Source of the DNA: Beijerinckiaceae bacterium
GTDB lineage: Bacteria > Pseudomonadota > Alphaproteobacteria > Rhizobiales > Beijerinckiaceae
DNA: 7,170 bases
Reading direction: 5' to 3'
Assembly (NCBI GenBank): GCA_947380915.1
Contig: CANCSY010000160.1
Span: 1 to 7,170 of the forward strand
Shown here in pieces: positions 1 to 7,170 of the stretch (the first letter of the stretch is position 1; each line of letters begins with the position of its first letter). The notes beneath the pieces were generated by a model. It was not told the DNA's origin. It saw only the letters and a list, made by a program, of their open reading frames with translations, and did not search any database. The position numbers were made by a program, and so were the translations under genes.

Positions 1-809
1 GCGATGATGATGTCGCCATCGGCGACGGGAAAGACGTCATAGGGCACGATATTGGGATGGCTGTTGCCGAGGCGCTTCGGCTCGTTTCCCGTGACGAAAT
101 AGTTCAGGGCCTGATAGCCCAGCACCGCGATCTGCGCGTCGAGCAGCGCGCAATCTATGTAGGCGCCCTCGCCGGTTTCATGGCGGCGCAACAGGGCCGC
201 CTGAATGGCGTTGGCGGCGTAGAGGCCCGTATAGATATCGGCGATGGCCATGCCCGATTTCGTGGGGGGGCCATCGGGCTGGCCGGTGAGATGCATGGCG
301 CCGCCCATGCCCTGCACCAGAAAATCATAGCCCGCACGCTCTGCGTAGGGCCCATCCTGCCCGAAGCCCGTGATGGAGCAATAGATCAGGCGCGGATTGA
401 GCTTGCGCAGGCTCGCGTAGTCGAGGCCGTATTTGGCCAGGCCCCCCACCTTGAAATTCTCGATGACGACGTCTGCGTTCATGGCGAGGCGCTCGATGAG
501 GGCGCGGCCCTCCGGCGTTTCGAAATCCGCCTCGATGCAACGCTTGCCGCGATTGCAGGCGTGGTAATAAGCGGCGCCGAGATTCTCGCCATCATGGCCC
601 TCCAGAAAGGGCGGGCCCCATTGGCGCGTATCGTCGCCCGCCCCGCGCCGCTCCACCTTCACCACGTCAGCGCCGAGGTCCGCGAGCAATTGCCCGCACC
701 AGGGACCGGCGAGAATGCGCGCGAGCTCCAGCACGCGGAAATGGGCGAGGGGTTTGGGTGAGGCGGACAGACGAATTCTCCCTGCGGCGCGGTTGCGACG
801 GCCAGCCAC
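1..809 (-). CDS. CaiB/BaiF family (class III) CoA-transferase, likely glutarate/dicarboxylate CoA-transferase, C-terminus cut by window edge
   Basis: Read on the minus strand, this frame is open from the GTG at 809 to the left edge: 269 codons of a family usually near 400 residues, so the last third is missing. Just after the N-terminus comes RVLELARILAGPWCGQLLAD, then GADVVKVE and GDDTRQWGPPF, the classic CaiB/BaiF opening. The aspartate in the ADIYTGLYA segment (codon 239-237, residue 191 from the GTG) aligns by motif with the catalytic Asp of formyl-CoA transferase that forms the acyl-enzyme anhydride. The family moves CoA between carboxylic acids in the cytoplasm. The GDDTRxWGPPF stretch and the gcdH gene 2.5 kb away on the same strand favour a SUGCT-like enzyme that makes glutaryl-CoA from glutarate, but formyl-CoA, racemase-like or other substrates cannot be excluded. 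The start is uncertain: GTG 809 has GGAG 10 bases upstream, while an in-frame CTG at 770 has a better-placed AGGGAG and gives a more usual N-terminus. The family call is firm; the substrate is inferred. Confidence 0.92.
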   Translation of the reverse strand, partial: MAGRRNRAAGRIRLSASPKPLAHFRVLELARILAGPWCGQLLADLGADVVKVERRGAGDDTRQWGPPFLEGHDGENLGAAYYHACNRGKRCIEADFETPEGRALIERLAMNADVVIENFKVGGLAKYGLDYASLRKLNPRLIYCSITGFGQDGPYAERAGYDFLVQGMGGAMHLTGQPDGPPTKSGMAIADIYTGLYAANAIQAALLRRHETGEGAYIDCALLDAQIAVLGYQALNYFVTGNEPKRLGNSHPNIVPYDVFPVADGDIII

Positions 810-862
810 GGGTACAAGGCTCCGCCAATGGGGGCAAGAGGAGCGCGGCAAGGGGGGCCTCC

Positions 863-891
863 TTGGCCCCGGCCCCGCGCGCCCCTATAGA
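863..891 (+). promoter_or_regulatory. Candidate sigma-70-type promoter of the MFS transporter gene
   Basis: TTGGCC (863-868) and TATAGA (886-891) are separated by 17 bases, a fair match to the TTGACA/TATAAT layout used by alphaproteobacteria. The start site would fall near 898, giving a leader of about 20 bases before the TTG start at 919. The match was made by eye in a GC-rich region, and only the -10 is distinctive. Confidence 0.45.
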
Positions 892-897
892 GGGCGC
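879..897. repeat. Inverted repeat centred on the shared -10 in the divergent intergenic region
   Basis: GCGCCC (879-884) and GGGCGC (892-897) form perfect 6-base arms around a 7-base centre that holds CTATAG (885-890). CTATAG is its own reverse complement, so the same bases could serve as a -10 on either strand between the divergent CoA-transferase and transporter genes. The arms flank the -10 and reach the predicted start site, where an operator would sit. No regulator gene is adjacent. Chance is possible at this base composition. Confidence 0.4.
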
Positions 898-907
898 AAC
901 CCATAAC

Positions 908-921
908 AGGATCATCCCTTG
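908..921 (+). promoter_or_regulatory. Ribosome binding site deciding a TTG start for the MFS gene
   Basis: AGGA at 908-911 lies 7 bases before TTG at 919-921. No ATG or GTG in this frame comes before the first membrane helix with comparable spacing, so TTG is the preferred start. Confidence 0.6.
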
Positions 922-2073
922 TCCCAACCGCGCCAGTTCCGGCTGCTTTCGCTGCATTTCGCCCTCTATCAATTCTCCTGCGTCATGGCGGGGGGATTTG
1001 CGGGGGCCTATCTGCTGCAACAGGGGTTCAGCCTGCCCCAGGCGCTGGCGTCGTTTGCGGCGCTACTGGCGGTTCGCTTCGTGCTGCGTTGTCTTTCGCT
1101 GGTTCTGGTGCGGCGCAGCGGCGTGCGCGGGGCGGTGATCGCGGGCGCCCTGATTCTCGCCACGCAATACTGGCCGCTGCTGAATGCGCGCGATCCTTTC
1201 TGGCTGGCGGTCTGGCTGTTCATCGTGGCTTTGGGGGAATCGCTCTACTGGCCCTGCTATCACGCCACCATGGCGGTCACCACCGCGCCCGATGCGCGGG
1301 GGCGGGAGCTGGGCCTGCGCAACGCCATCGGCGCCCTGGTGGGGATCACCGGGCCGCTGCTGGGCGGCTTCCTGCTGCAACGCTTCGGCCCGGCGGTGGA
1401 TTTCGGCCTCGCCGCCGCCATCACCCTGATCTCGATCCCGCCCCTGCTGCTCATGGCGCCCGTCAAGGCGGGCGAGGTCCCCGGCCTGCGGGAAGCGCTG
1501 GGGGCGGTGGATACGCGCAGCCTCAAGGCCTTCGCCTCCGATGGCTATATCAGCGGCGGGCTCATGCTGGCCTGGCCCATGGTGCTCTTCGTGTCGCTGG
1601 GCTCGGAATATGAGAGCCTGGGCCTCGCCAACGCCCTTGCGAGCCTGGTGGGCGCGGGCGTGGGGCTTGTGGCGGGGCGCATCATCGATGCGGGACGGCG
1701 CGACAGGGCGCTGTTCTGGGTGTCGCTGTCGCTGGTGGCGAGCTTCGCCTTCCGCGCCTGCGCCAGCTGGTCGCCGCTGGCCGCCAATATCTCCAACGCC
1801 ACGGGCGCGGCGGTCATCGGCGTCTACATGACCGTGCTGATGAGCCTGATCTATGACCGCGCCAAGGGCTCAGGGGCGGCCTATCGCTTCCATTTCGCCA
1901 TGGAGGGCGGCTGGGACGCGGGGGCGGCGCTGGGGTGCCTGGCGGGCGCGGCGGCGGCGCAGGCCACGGGCGTGCCCTCGCTGGCGACCCTGCCCTCCGT
2001 GCTGGGGGTCTGGGTCATGTATCGCTGCGTGCGGGGCGGCAAGGCGCCGGCGACCCAAGCCGCCAGCGCCTGA
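919..2073 (+). CDS. Major facilitator superfamily (MFS) transporter, substrate unknown
   Basis: The product is a 384-residue, very hydrophobic inner-membrane protein with about 12 helices, roughly at residues 12-32, 41-63, 70-88, 92-112, 132-155, 158-181, 212-228, 233-253, 264-282, 290-311, 330-349 and 353-369. The cytoplasmic central loop is near 182-205. The loop between helices 8 and 9 reads GRIIDAGRRDR (253-263), the second-half version of MFS motif A. The first-half equivalent (RRSGVR, 65-70) is degenerate. A charged DARGRELGLRNA segment (125-136) precedes helix 5. Length and topology fit secondary proton-coupled exporters or uptake carriers. Nothing shows the substrate. The gene starts with TTG, has its own likely promoter, and is followed 117 bases later by an exported esterase on the same strand. 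A link with ester hydrolysis products is possible but unproven. Confidence 0.88.
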   Translation: MSQPRQFRLLSLHFALYQFSCVMAGGFAGAYLLQQGFSLPQALASFAALLAVRFVLRCLSLVLVRRSGVRGAVIAGALILATQYWPLLNARDPFWLAVWLFIVALGESLYWPCYHATMAVTTAPDARGRELGLRNAIGALVGITGPLLGGFLLQRFGPAVDFGLAAAITLISIPPLLLMAPVKAGEVPGLREALGAVDTRSLKAFASDGYISGGLMLAWPMVLFVSLGSEYESLGLANALASLVGAGVGLVAGRIIDAGRRDRALFWVSLSLVASFAFRACASWSPLAANISNATGAAVIGVYMTVLMSLIYDRAKGSGAAYRFHFAMEGGWDAGAALGCLAGAAAAQATGVPSLATLPSVLGVWVMYRCVRGGKAPATQAASA

Positions 2074-2094
2074 GGCTTCAGAACCCGATCTCGC

Positions 2095-2115
2095 AAGCCC
2101 CGTTGGCTTTCCCCT
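2095..2115 (+). terminator. Weak hairpin downstream of the MFS gene
   Basis: AAGCC (2095-2099) pairs with GGCTT (2105-2109) around a 5-base loop, followed by TCCCCT rather than a run of T. A stem of 5 pairs without a T tract is weak evidence for termination, so read-through into the esterase gene remains possible. Confidence 0.2.
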
Positions 2116-2146
2116 CTCGGGCCATTGATCGTCGGTCGCTTAACAG

Positions 2147-2162
2147 GCAAGCTTGCTATAGC
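2147..2162 (+). promoter_or_regulatory. Candidate extended -10 with overlapping 10-base palindrome, upstream of the esterase gene
   Basis: TGCTATAGC (2154-2162) has the form of an extended -10 (TGnTATAAT), placed about 30 bases before the start codon at 2191. The perfect palindrome GCAAGCTTGC (2147-2156) overlaps its left edge, where an operator could block polymerase. No good -35 lies at the expected distance (2133-2139), so this is a moderate call. Confidence 0.35.
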
Positions 2163-2190
2163 GGCCACAGAGCCGCGCCGGGAGAACGCC

Positions 2191-3339
2191 ATGTTCAAGA
2201 CCATCGCACGCATCGCTGCGGCGACCGCAGCCTTCTTCAGCGCCGGCGCCGCCAGCGCCGACCCGCTCGTCCTCGCCAAGAACGGCTCCTTCTTCGTCGG
2301 CGGCAAGATGGTCGAGATCGACGGGCGCGCCATGATGACCGGCCACATGTATGTGGAATACATGATCCCCGCCCGGCGCAGGCATCCCACCCCCGTCGTC
2401 ATGGTGCATGGGGGTCTGCGCACCGGCGTCAATTTCATGACCACGCTGGATGGCAAGGAGGGCTGGGCGCAATATTTCGTGCGGCAGGGCTATGCGGTCT
2501 ATGTCGTGGATCAGGTCGGGCGCGGGCGCTCGCCCCTGATCGAGAAGGCCTATGGCCCCTCGAAGATGGGCGATGTGCGCGGCGCCATGTCGCGCTATGT
2601 GCAGCAGGCCAAATACAACCTCTGGCCCCAGGCCAAGCTCCATACCCAATGGCCCGGTGGCACGGAGTTGAATGATCCCTCCGTGCTGGCGCTGAGCGCC
2701 ACCCAGGCGGTGGAGATCGAAGATTTCCATACGCAGCAGGAGCTGAACCGCGACGCGCTGGTGGCGCTGATCGACAAGATCGGCCCCTCCGTCATCATGG
2801 GCCATTCGCAGGCGGGCGCTTTCCTCTGGCCGGTGGCGGACGCACGGCCTGAGGGGGTGAAGGCCATTCTGGCCATCGAGCCCAATGGCCCGCCCGTGCG
2901 CGCGGTGGAATTCACCGGGGCGCCCGACTGGTTCAAATATGGCAGGGTGTCGCTGTCCTATGGGCTTTCGGATGTGCCGATCACCTATTCGCCCCCGGTG
3001 AAGAGCGGCGCGGAACTGAGTTTCGTGCAGCAGGAAAAGCCAGAGGCCGAGGGGCTGGTGCGCTGTTTCGAACAGACCTCCCCCGCCCGCCAGTTGCCGA
3101 ACCTGCGCATGCCGATCCTCGTCCTGACGGGCGAGGCCAGCTATCACGCGCCCTATGACCACTGCACCGTGAACTATCTCAAACAGGCCGGCGCCAATCC
3201 CACCTTCATCCGCCTCGCGGATGTGGGCGTGAAGGGCAATTCCCATGTGCTGATGCTGGAAAAGAACAGCCGCGAGATCGCGGCCGTGATCGTGAAATGG
3301 CTCGACAAGGCGCTGCCTGCGAAACAGGCGGCGCGCTGA
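2191..3339 (+). CDS. Exported alpha/beta hydrolase, esterase-713-like
   Basis: The ATG at 2191 is chosen over the upstream TTG at 2125. It has GGGAG 6 bases before it and opens directly into a signal peptide (Lys3, Arg7, hydrophobic core 8-20, cleavage after the A-S-A at 21-23). The product has 382 residues, about 359 after cleavage, and should act in the periplasm or outside the cell. The core is an alpha/beta hydrolase: MVHGG (71-75) for the oxyanion hole, DQVGRGRSP (107-115), the nucleophile elbow GHSQAG (204-209, Ser206), IEPNGPP (229-235, Glu230) and GNSHVLMLEKN (349-359, His352). A Glu after the sixth strand acting as the acid, together with the DQxGRGRS motif, is typical of the esterase-713-like group as I know it. 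The elbow departs from GxSxG by Ala208. The only two cysteines, Cys292 and Cys325, could form a disulfide, in keeping with export. The natural substrate is unknown. The gene lies behind an MFS transporter and converges on gcdH. Confidence 0.88.
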   Translation: MFKTIARIAAATAAFFSAGAASADPLVLAKNGSFFVGGKMVEIDGRAMMTGHMYVEYMIPARRRHPTPVVMVHGGLRTGVNFMTTLDGKEGWAQYFVRQGYAVYVVDQVGRGRSPLIEKAYGPSKMGDVRGAMSRYVQQAKYNLWPQAKLHTQWPGGTELNDPSVLALSATQAVEIEDFHTQQELNRDALVALIDKIGPSVIMGHSQAGAFLWPVADARPEGVKAILAIEPNGPPVRAVEFTGAPDWFKYGRVSLSYGLSDVPITYSPPVKSGAELSFVQQEKPEAEGLVRCFEQTSPARQLPNLRMPILVLTGEASYHAPYDHCTVNYLKQAGANPTFIRLADVGVKGNSHVLMLEKNSREIAAVIVKWLDKALPAKQAAR

Positions 3340-3358
3340 GGGGCGCTGGGGCGGGGTT

Positions 3359-4555
<1,197 letters not shown>

Positions 4556-4570
4556 GGAGGGCTCCGGGCT

Positions 4571-4589
4571 GCGCGCCGCCGGGGCGCGC
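4571..4589. repeat. Perfect 7-base inverted repeat in the gcdH leader
   Basis: GCGCGCC (4571-4577) and GGCGCGC (4583-4589) flank a 5-base centre, between the predicted gcdH transcription start (near 4595) and its ribosome binding site (4562-4565). It could be a leader hairpin or a repressor site. An identical copy of GGGCGCGC from the right arm (4582-4589) recurs at 4613-4620, 31 bases away, about three helical turns. Confidence 0.4.
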
Positions 4590-4601
4590 TCATGGGCTGC
4601 G

Positions 4602-4630
4602 GTTATGGCCTTGGGCGCGCATGGATTCAA
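4602..4630 (-). promoter_or_regulatory. Candidate sigma-70-type promoter of gcdH
   Basis: On the minus strand, TTGAAT (4630-4625) and CATAAC (4607-4602) are separated by 17 bases, each matching 4 of 6 consensus bases. The start site would be near 4595, giving a leader of about 40 bases before ATG 4555. This is the best promoter-like match in the gcdH-hrcA gap. I saw no comparable one for hrcA. Confidence 0.45.
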
Positions 4631-4696
4631 GCGCTCCGGTGACGCTACCTCCAACGAGGGCTTGCGCCCGGGCTCCCATGCGGTCATCTTGGGGGA

Positions 4697-5794
4697 ATGG
4701 CCGGTCATGATCCTTTCTCGCAGGAGCCTCTGGCGCTCGACAGGACCGCGCTCGCTGCGCTGAATGATCGTTCGCGCGAGATTTTCAAACGCATCGTCGA
4801 TTCCTACCTCTCCTCGGGCGAGCCGGTGGGGTCGCGCCAGCTCTCGCGCCTGCTGCCCATGACCCTTTCCCCCGCCTCGGTCCGCAATGTGATGCAGGAC
4901 CTGGAGGAGCTGGGCCTCGTCTACGCCCCCCACACCAGCGCCGGGCGCCTGCCCACCGAGCTCGGCCTGCGCTTTTTCGTGGACGCCCTGCTCGAGATCG
5001 GCGACCTGCCGCTCGACGAGCGCGACCGCATCGACGCGCAGGTCTCCGCCGCCTCGCGCGATCTGTCGCTGGAAGGCGTGCTGACCGAGGCCTCGCGCAT
5101 GCTGTCGGGCCTCTCGCGGGGCGCGGGCGTCGTGGTGACGACCAAGGACAACAAGCGGCTGAAGCATATCGAATTTGTGGGGCTGGAGCCCGAGCGGGCG
5201 CTGGCGGTGCTGGTCTCCGAGGATGGCTCTGTCGAGAACCGGGTGGTCGCCATCCCCCGGGGGCTGCCCTCCTCGGCGCTGGTCGAGGCCAGCAATTATC
5301 TCAATGCGCGCATTCGCGGCCACACCCTGAGCGAGGTGCGCGCGGATATCGAACTGGCCCGCAGCCGGGCGCAGGCCGAGCTGAACGAGCTGACCGCCCG
5401 GCTGGTGGACGCGGGGCTGGCGAGCTGGGCGGGCATGGGCGAGACCTCCCAGCTCATCGTGCGCGGCCAGGCCAATCTGCTGGAGGATCTCAAGGCCGCT
5501 GAGGATCTGGAGCGCATCCGCCTGCTCTTCGGCGATCTCGAAACCAAGAAGGACGTGGTCGATCTGCTCTCGCGCGCCGAACAGGGCGAGGGCGTGCGGA
5601 TCTTCATCGGCTCGGAGAACAAGCTCTTCTCCCTCTCCGGCTCCTCCATGATCGCCGCCCCCTTCCGCGATCCCACCCAGCGGATCGTGGGCGTGCTCGG
5701 CGTCATCGGCCCCACCCGGCTCAACTACGCCCGCGTGGTTCCCATGGTGGACTATACGGCCCGGGCCATCGTGCGATTGATGCAGAACCGCTGA
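4697..5794 (+). CDS. hrcA: Heat-inducible transcription repressor HrcA
   Basis: The 365-residue cytoplasmic repressor has family features from end to end. An N-terminal winged helix occupies about residues 24-96, containing [22 protein letters not shown] (41-50), the recognition region [17 protein letters not shown] (58-74) and [19 protein letters not shown] (78-96). The C-terminus carries [20 protein letters not shown] and VDYTARAI. HrcA binds CIRCE operators (TTAGCACTC-N9-GAGTGCTAA) to hold down groESL and sometimes dnaK operons, and needs GroEL to stay active. Length is slightly above the usual 340-360 because of about 20 extra N-terminal residues, as in other alphaproteobacterial versions. 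ATG 4697 has only a G run directly before it and no well-spaced ribosome binding site, so the start is less sure than the frame. I saw no CIRCE element in the window, and grpE, its frequent downstream neighbour, is absent. Confidence 0.97.
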   Translation: MAGHDPFSQEPLALDRTALAALNDRSREIFKRIVDSYLSSGEPVGSRQLSRLLPMTLSPASVRNVMQDLEELGLVYAPHTSAGRLPTELGLRFFVDALLEIGDLPLDERDRIDAQVSAASRDLSLEGVLTEASRMLSGLSRGAGVVVTTKDNKRLKHIEFVGLEPERALAVLVSEDGSVENRVVAIPRGLPSSALVEASNYLNARIRGHTLSEVRADIELARSRAQAELNELTARLVDAGLASWAGMGETSQLIVRGQANLLEDLKAAEDLERIRLLFGDLETKKDVVDLLSRAEQGEGVRIFIGSENKLFSLSGSSMIAAPFRDPTQRIVGVLGVIGPTRLNYARVVPMVDYTARAIVRLMQNR

Positions 5795-5797
5795 GAC

Positions 5798-5814
5798 GGC
5801 GCCCCTGCGGCGCC
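5798..5814 (+). terminator. Hairpin just after hrcA
   Basis: GGCGCC at 5798-5803 pairs with GGCGCC at 5809-5814 around a 5-base loop, starting 4 bases after the hrcA stop codon. The stem is all G-C but only TT follows, so termination would be weak or partial. Some transcription may continue into the next gene. Confidence 0.35.
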
Positions 5815-5867
5815 TTGATGCGCACCCCTCAACATGAGAGAACCGTTCCATTGCAGAGGTTCTTCCC

Positions 5868-6392
5868 ATGATCGAACGCATCCTTGAAAAGATATTGTTC
5901 AGCAGCCGCTGGCTGCTCGCCCCCATTTATCTGGGCCTCATCGTGGGCCTCGTGGCGCTGGTGGTGAAGGATGTGCAGCATCTCATCCACATCATCCCGA
6001 ACATTCTGAGCTCCAGCGAATCCGATCTGGTGCTGGATATTCTGGGCCTGATCGACCTCAGCCTCACGGCGAGCCTGGTCATCATCGTGATCTTCTCGGG
6101 CTACGAGAATTTCGTGTCCCGCATCGTCGGCGAAGGCCATGAGGACTGGCCGGAATGGATGTCGAAGATCGACTTCACCGGCCTCAAGCTGAAGCTGCTC
6201 TCCTCCATCGTGGCGATTTCGGCGATCCAGCTGTTGCGCGCCTTCATGGATATCAACAAGACCTCTGACCGCGATCTCATGTGGTATGTGATCATCCATG
6301 TGGTCTTCGTATCCTCGGGTCTTCTGCTGGCCCTCACGGACCGCCTGAGCGAGCACCCGGCTAAGGATGACGGCAAGACCAACGGCCACTGA
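5868..6392 (+). CDS. yqhA: UPF0114 (YqhA-like, TIGR00645) inner-membrane protein
   Basis: The 174-residue product strongly resembles E. coli YqhA, a conserved inner-membrane protein of unknown function. Shared marks include [12 protein letters not shown] (13-24), the HIIPNI and [14 protein letters not shown] segment (41-64), [11 protein letters not shown] (76-86), the [17 protein letters not shown] run (112-128) and [12 protein letters not shown] (137-148). Four membrane helices are predicted near 15-33, 54-76, 109-126 and 137-156, with a polar loop of about 30 residues between the second and third. The C-terminal tail is short and charged. AGAGG (5855-5859) lies 8 bases before the ATG. The gene sits 73 bases after hrcA and 35 before hemW, all on the same strand, so co-transcription is possible, but neither neighbour explains its role. 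The family identity is sure; function is not assigned. Confidence 0.93.
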   Translation: MIERILEKILFSSRWLLAPIYLGLIVGLVALVVKDVQHLIHIIPNILSSSESDLVLDILGLIDLSLTASLVIIVIFSGYENFVSRIVGEGHEDWPEWMSKIDFTGLKLKLLSSIVAISAIQLLRAFMDINKTSDRDLMWYVIIHVVFVSSGLLLALTDRLSEHPAKDDGKTNGH

Positions 6393-6427
6393 GTGACCTT
6401 GCGGCGCGGGCGTGCCATAAGGCTCCC

Positions 6428-7170
6428 ATGCCGAGCCAATCCAGCGCCTTCGATCCGGGCTTCGGGGTCTATGTCCACTGGCCCTTCTGCCTGTCGAAAT
6501 GCCCCTATTGCGATTTCAACAGCCATGTGCGCGCCGCGCCCGTGGACGAGGCGCGCTATGTCGCGGCCTTCGCCGCCGAGCTCGCCCACCGGGCCGCGCT
6601 GTCGCCGGGGCGGCAGGTCACCTCCATCTTCTTTGGCGGGGGTACGCCATCCCTCATGAAGCCGCAGACCGTGGGCGCCATTCTGGAGGCCATCGGCTCC
6701 CATTGGAGCATCGCGCCATCAGCGGAAATCACCCTCGAGGCCAATCCCACCAGCGTGGAGGCCGAGCGGTTTCGCGGCTATCGGTCGGTCGGCGTCAACC
6801 GGGTGTCGCTGGGCGTGCAGGCCATGAACGACACCGACCTGAAGGCGCTGGGGCGCATGCACAGCGCCGCCGAGGCCATGGCGGCGGTGGATGTGGCGAC
6901 CAGCGTTTTCGACCGCGCCTCCTTCGATCTCATCTACGCCCGCCCCAACCAGAGCCCGCAGGACTGGGCGGGGGAACTGCGCGAGGCCCTGCGCCGGGCG
7001 CCCGAGCATCTGTCCCTCTATCAGCTCACCATCGAGCCCGGCACCATGTTCGAGCGGCTGGTGGAGGCGGGCAAGCTCGCCCCGCCCGACCCGGATCTCG
7101 GCCGCACCCTCTGGGATCTCACCCAGGAGATGATGGATCAGGCGGGCATGCCCGCCTATGAGGTCTCCAA
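6428..7170 (+). CDS. hemW: Radical SAM heme chaperone HemW, C-terminus cut by window edge
   Basis: The frame runs open from ATG 6428 to the right edge: 247 codons of a family usually about 380-400 long. VYVHWPFCLSKCPYCDFNSH (14-33) carries the radical-SAM CxxxCxxC cluster motif (Cys21, Cys25, Cys28), followed by the SAM-contacting FFGGGTPSL (68-76), EITLEANPTS, RVSLGVQAM and LGRMHSAAEA. HemW binds heme and delivers it to respiratory enzymes. It was long mislabelled as oxygen-independent coproporphyrinogen oxidase (HemN-like), but the CPYCDFNS pattern and short N-terminus fit HemW. The usual DLIYGLPGQ block reads DLIYARPNQS here; alphaproteobacterial versions often have ARP, while Asn for Gly is less common. 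AAGG lies 5 bases before the ATG. The family's C-terminal domain falls outside the window. Confidence 0.95.
   Translation, partial: MPSQSSAFDPGFGVYVHWPFCLSKCPYCDFNSHVRAAPVDEARYVAAFAAELAHRAALSPGRQVTSIFFGGGTPSLMKPQTVGAILEAIGSHWSIAPSAEITLEANPTSVEAERFRGYRSVGVNRVSLGVQAMNDTDLKALGRMHSAAEAMAAVDVATSVFDRASFDLIYARPNQSPQDWAGELREALRRAPEHLSLYQLTIEPGTMFERLVEAGKLAPPDPDLGRTLWDLTQEMMDQAGMPAYEVS

Noticed and set aside
57..761. 234-residue plus-strand open frame at the left edge
   Set aside because: It is antisense to the CoA-transferase, whose family motifs are continuous on the minus strand.
667..1020. Small minus-strand frames covering the divergent gap and the 5' end of the transporter gene
   Set aside because: Arg/Pro/Ala-rich, without ribosome sites, and in the wrong frame relative to the CoA-transferase.
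2140..3246. 368-residue minus-strand open frame opposite the esterase
   Set aside because: The plus-strand frame has a signal peptide and complete catalytic motifs; the minus-strand product is His/Gly/Arg-rich with no recognisable fold.
4556..4696. CIRCE operator or heat-shock promoter upstream of hrcA
   Set aside because: No TTAGCACTC or GAGTGCTAA half-site is present. The one CTTGAA here is on the minus strand and fits a gcdH promoter better.
4556..5926. Open frame on the minus strand that continues upstream of gcdH and would give an 855-residue fusion
   Set aside because: It is the complement of hrcA and the start of the yqhA-like gene, its predicted protein is low-complexity and His/Gly/Gln-rich, and gcdH has its own ribosome site and family-typical N-terminus at 4555.

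Overview
The window is ordinary, gene-dense bacterial chromosome of high G+C content. It carries seven protein-coding genes, two of them cut by the window edges. The HrcA and HemW sequences, the G/C-rich third codon positions and the CTATAG-type -10 elements all suggest an alphaproteobacterium, perhaps of the Hyphomicrobiales (Rhizobiales). That placement is inference from protein style. There is no rRNA, tRNA, CRISPR array, insertion sequence or phage gene that I can see, and no gene-free stretch longer than about 145 bases.

Layout from left to right: (1) 1-809, minus strand, a class III (CaiB/BaiF) CoA-transferase whose C-terminal third lies outside the window. (2) 919-2073, plus strand, a 12-helix major facilitator superfamily transporter, divergent from the first gene across a short promoter region with a palindromic -10. 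(3) 2191-3339, plus strand, an exported alpha/beta hydrolase of the esterase-713-like type. (4) 3359-4555, minus strand, glutaryl-CoA dehydrogenase (gcdH), which converges on the esterase with only 19 bases between the stop codons and a strong hairpin across that junction. (5) 4697-5794, plus strand, the heat-shock repressor hrcA, divergent from gcdH. (6) 5868-6392, plus strand, a UPF0114/YqhA inner-membrane protein. (7) 6428 to the right edge, plus strand, the radical-SAM heme chaperone hemW, truncated.

Two themes can be read from this. The CoA-transferase resembles the glutarate CoA-transferase (SUGCT-like) type that often neighbours gcdH. The pair could activate glutarate to glutaryl-CoA and then oxidatively decarboxylate it to crotonyl-CoA, in lysine, tryptophan or dicarboxylate breakdown. 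Here the two minus-strand genes are separated by a plus-strand transporter and exported esterase, which look like a cassette set between them. The right half (hrcA, yqhA, hemW) is housekeeping: heat-shock control, a membrane protein of unknown role, and heme delivery. hrcA has neither grpE next to it nor a visible CIRCE operator. I found no convincing sign of an undescribed system. The points worth checking are gene order, start codons and regulatory hairpins.
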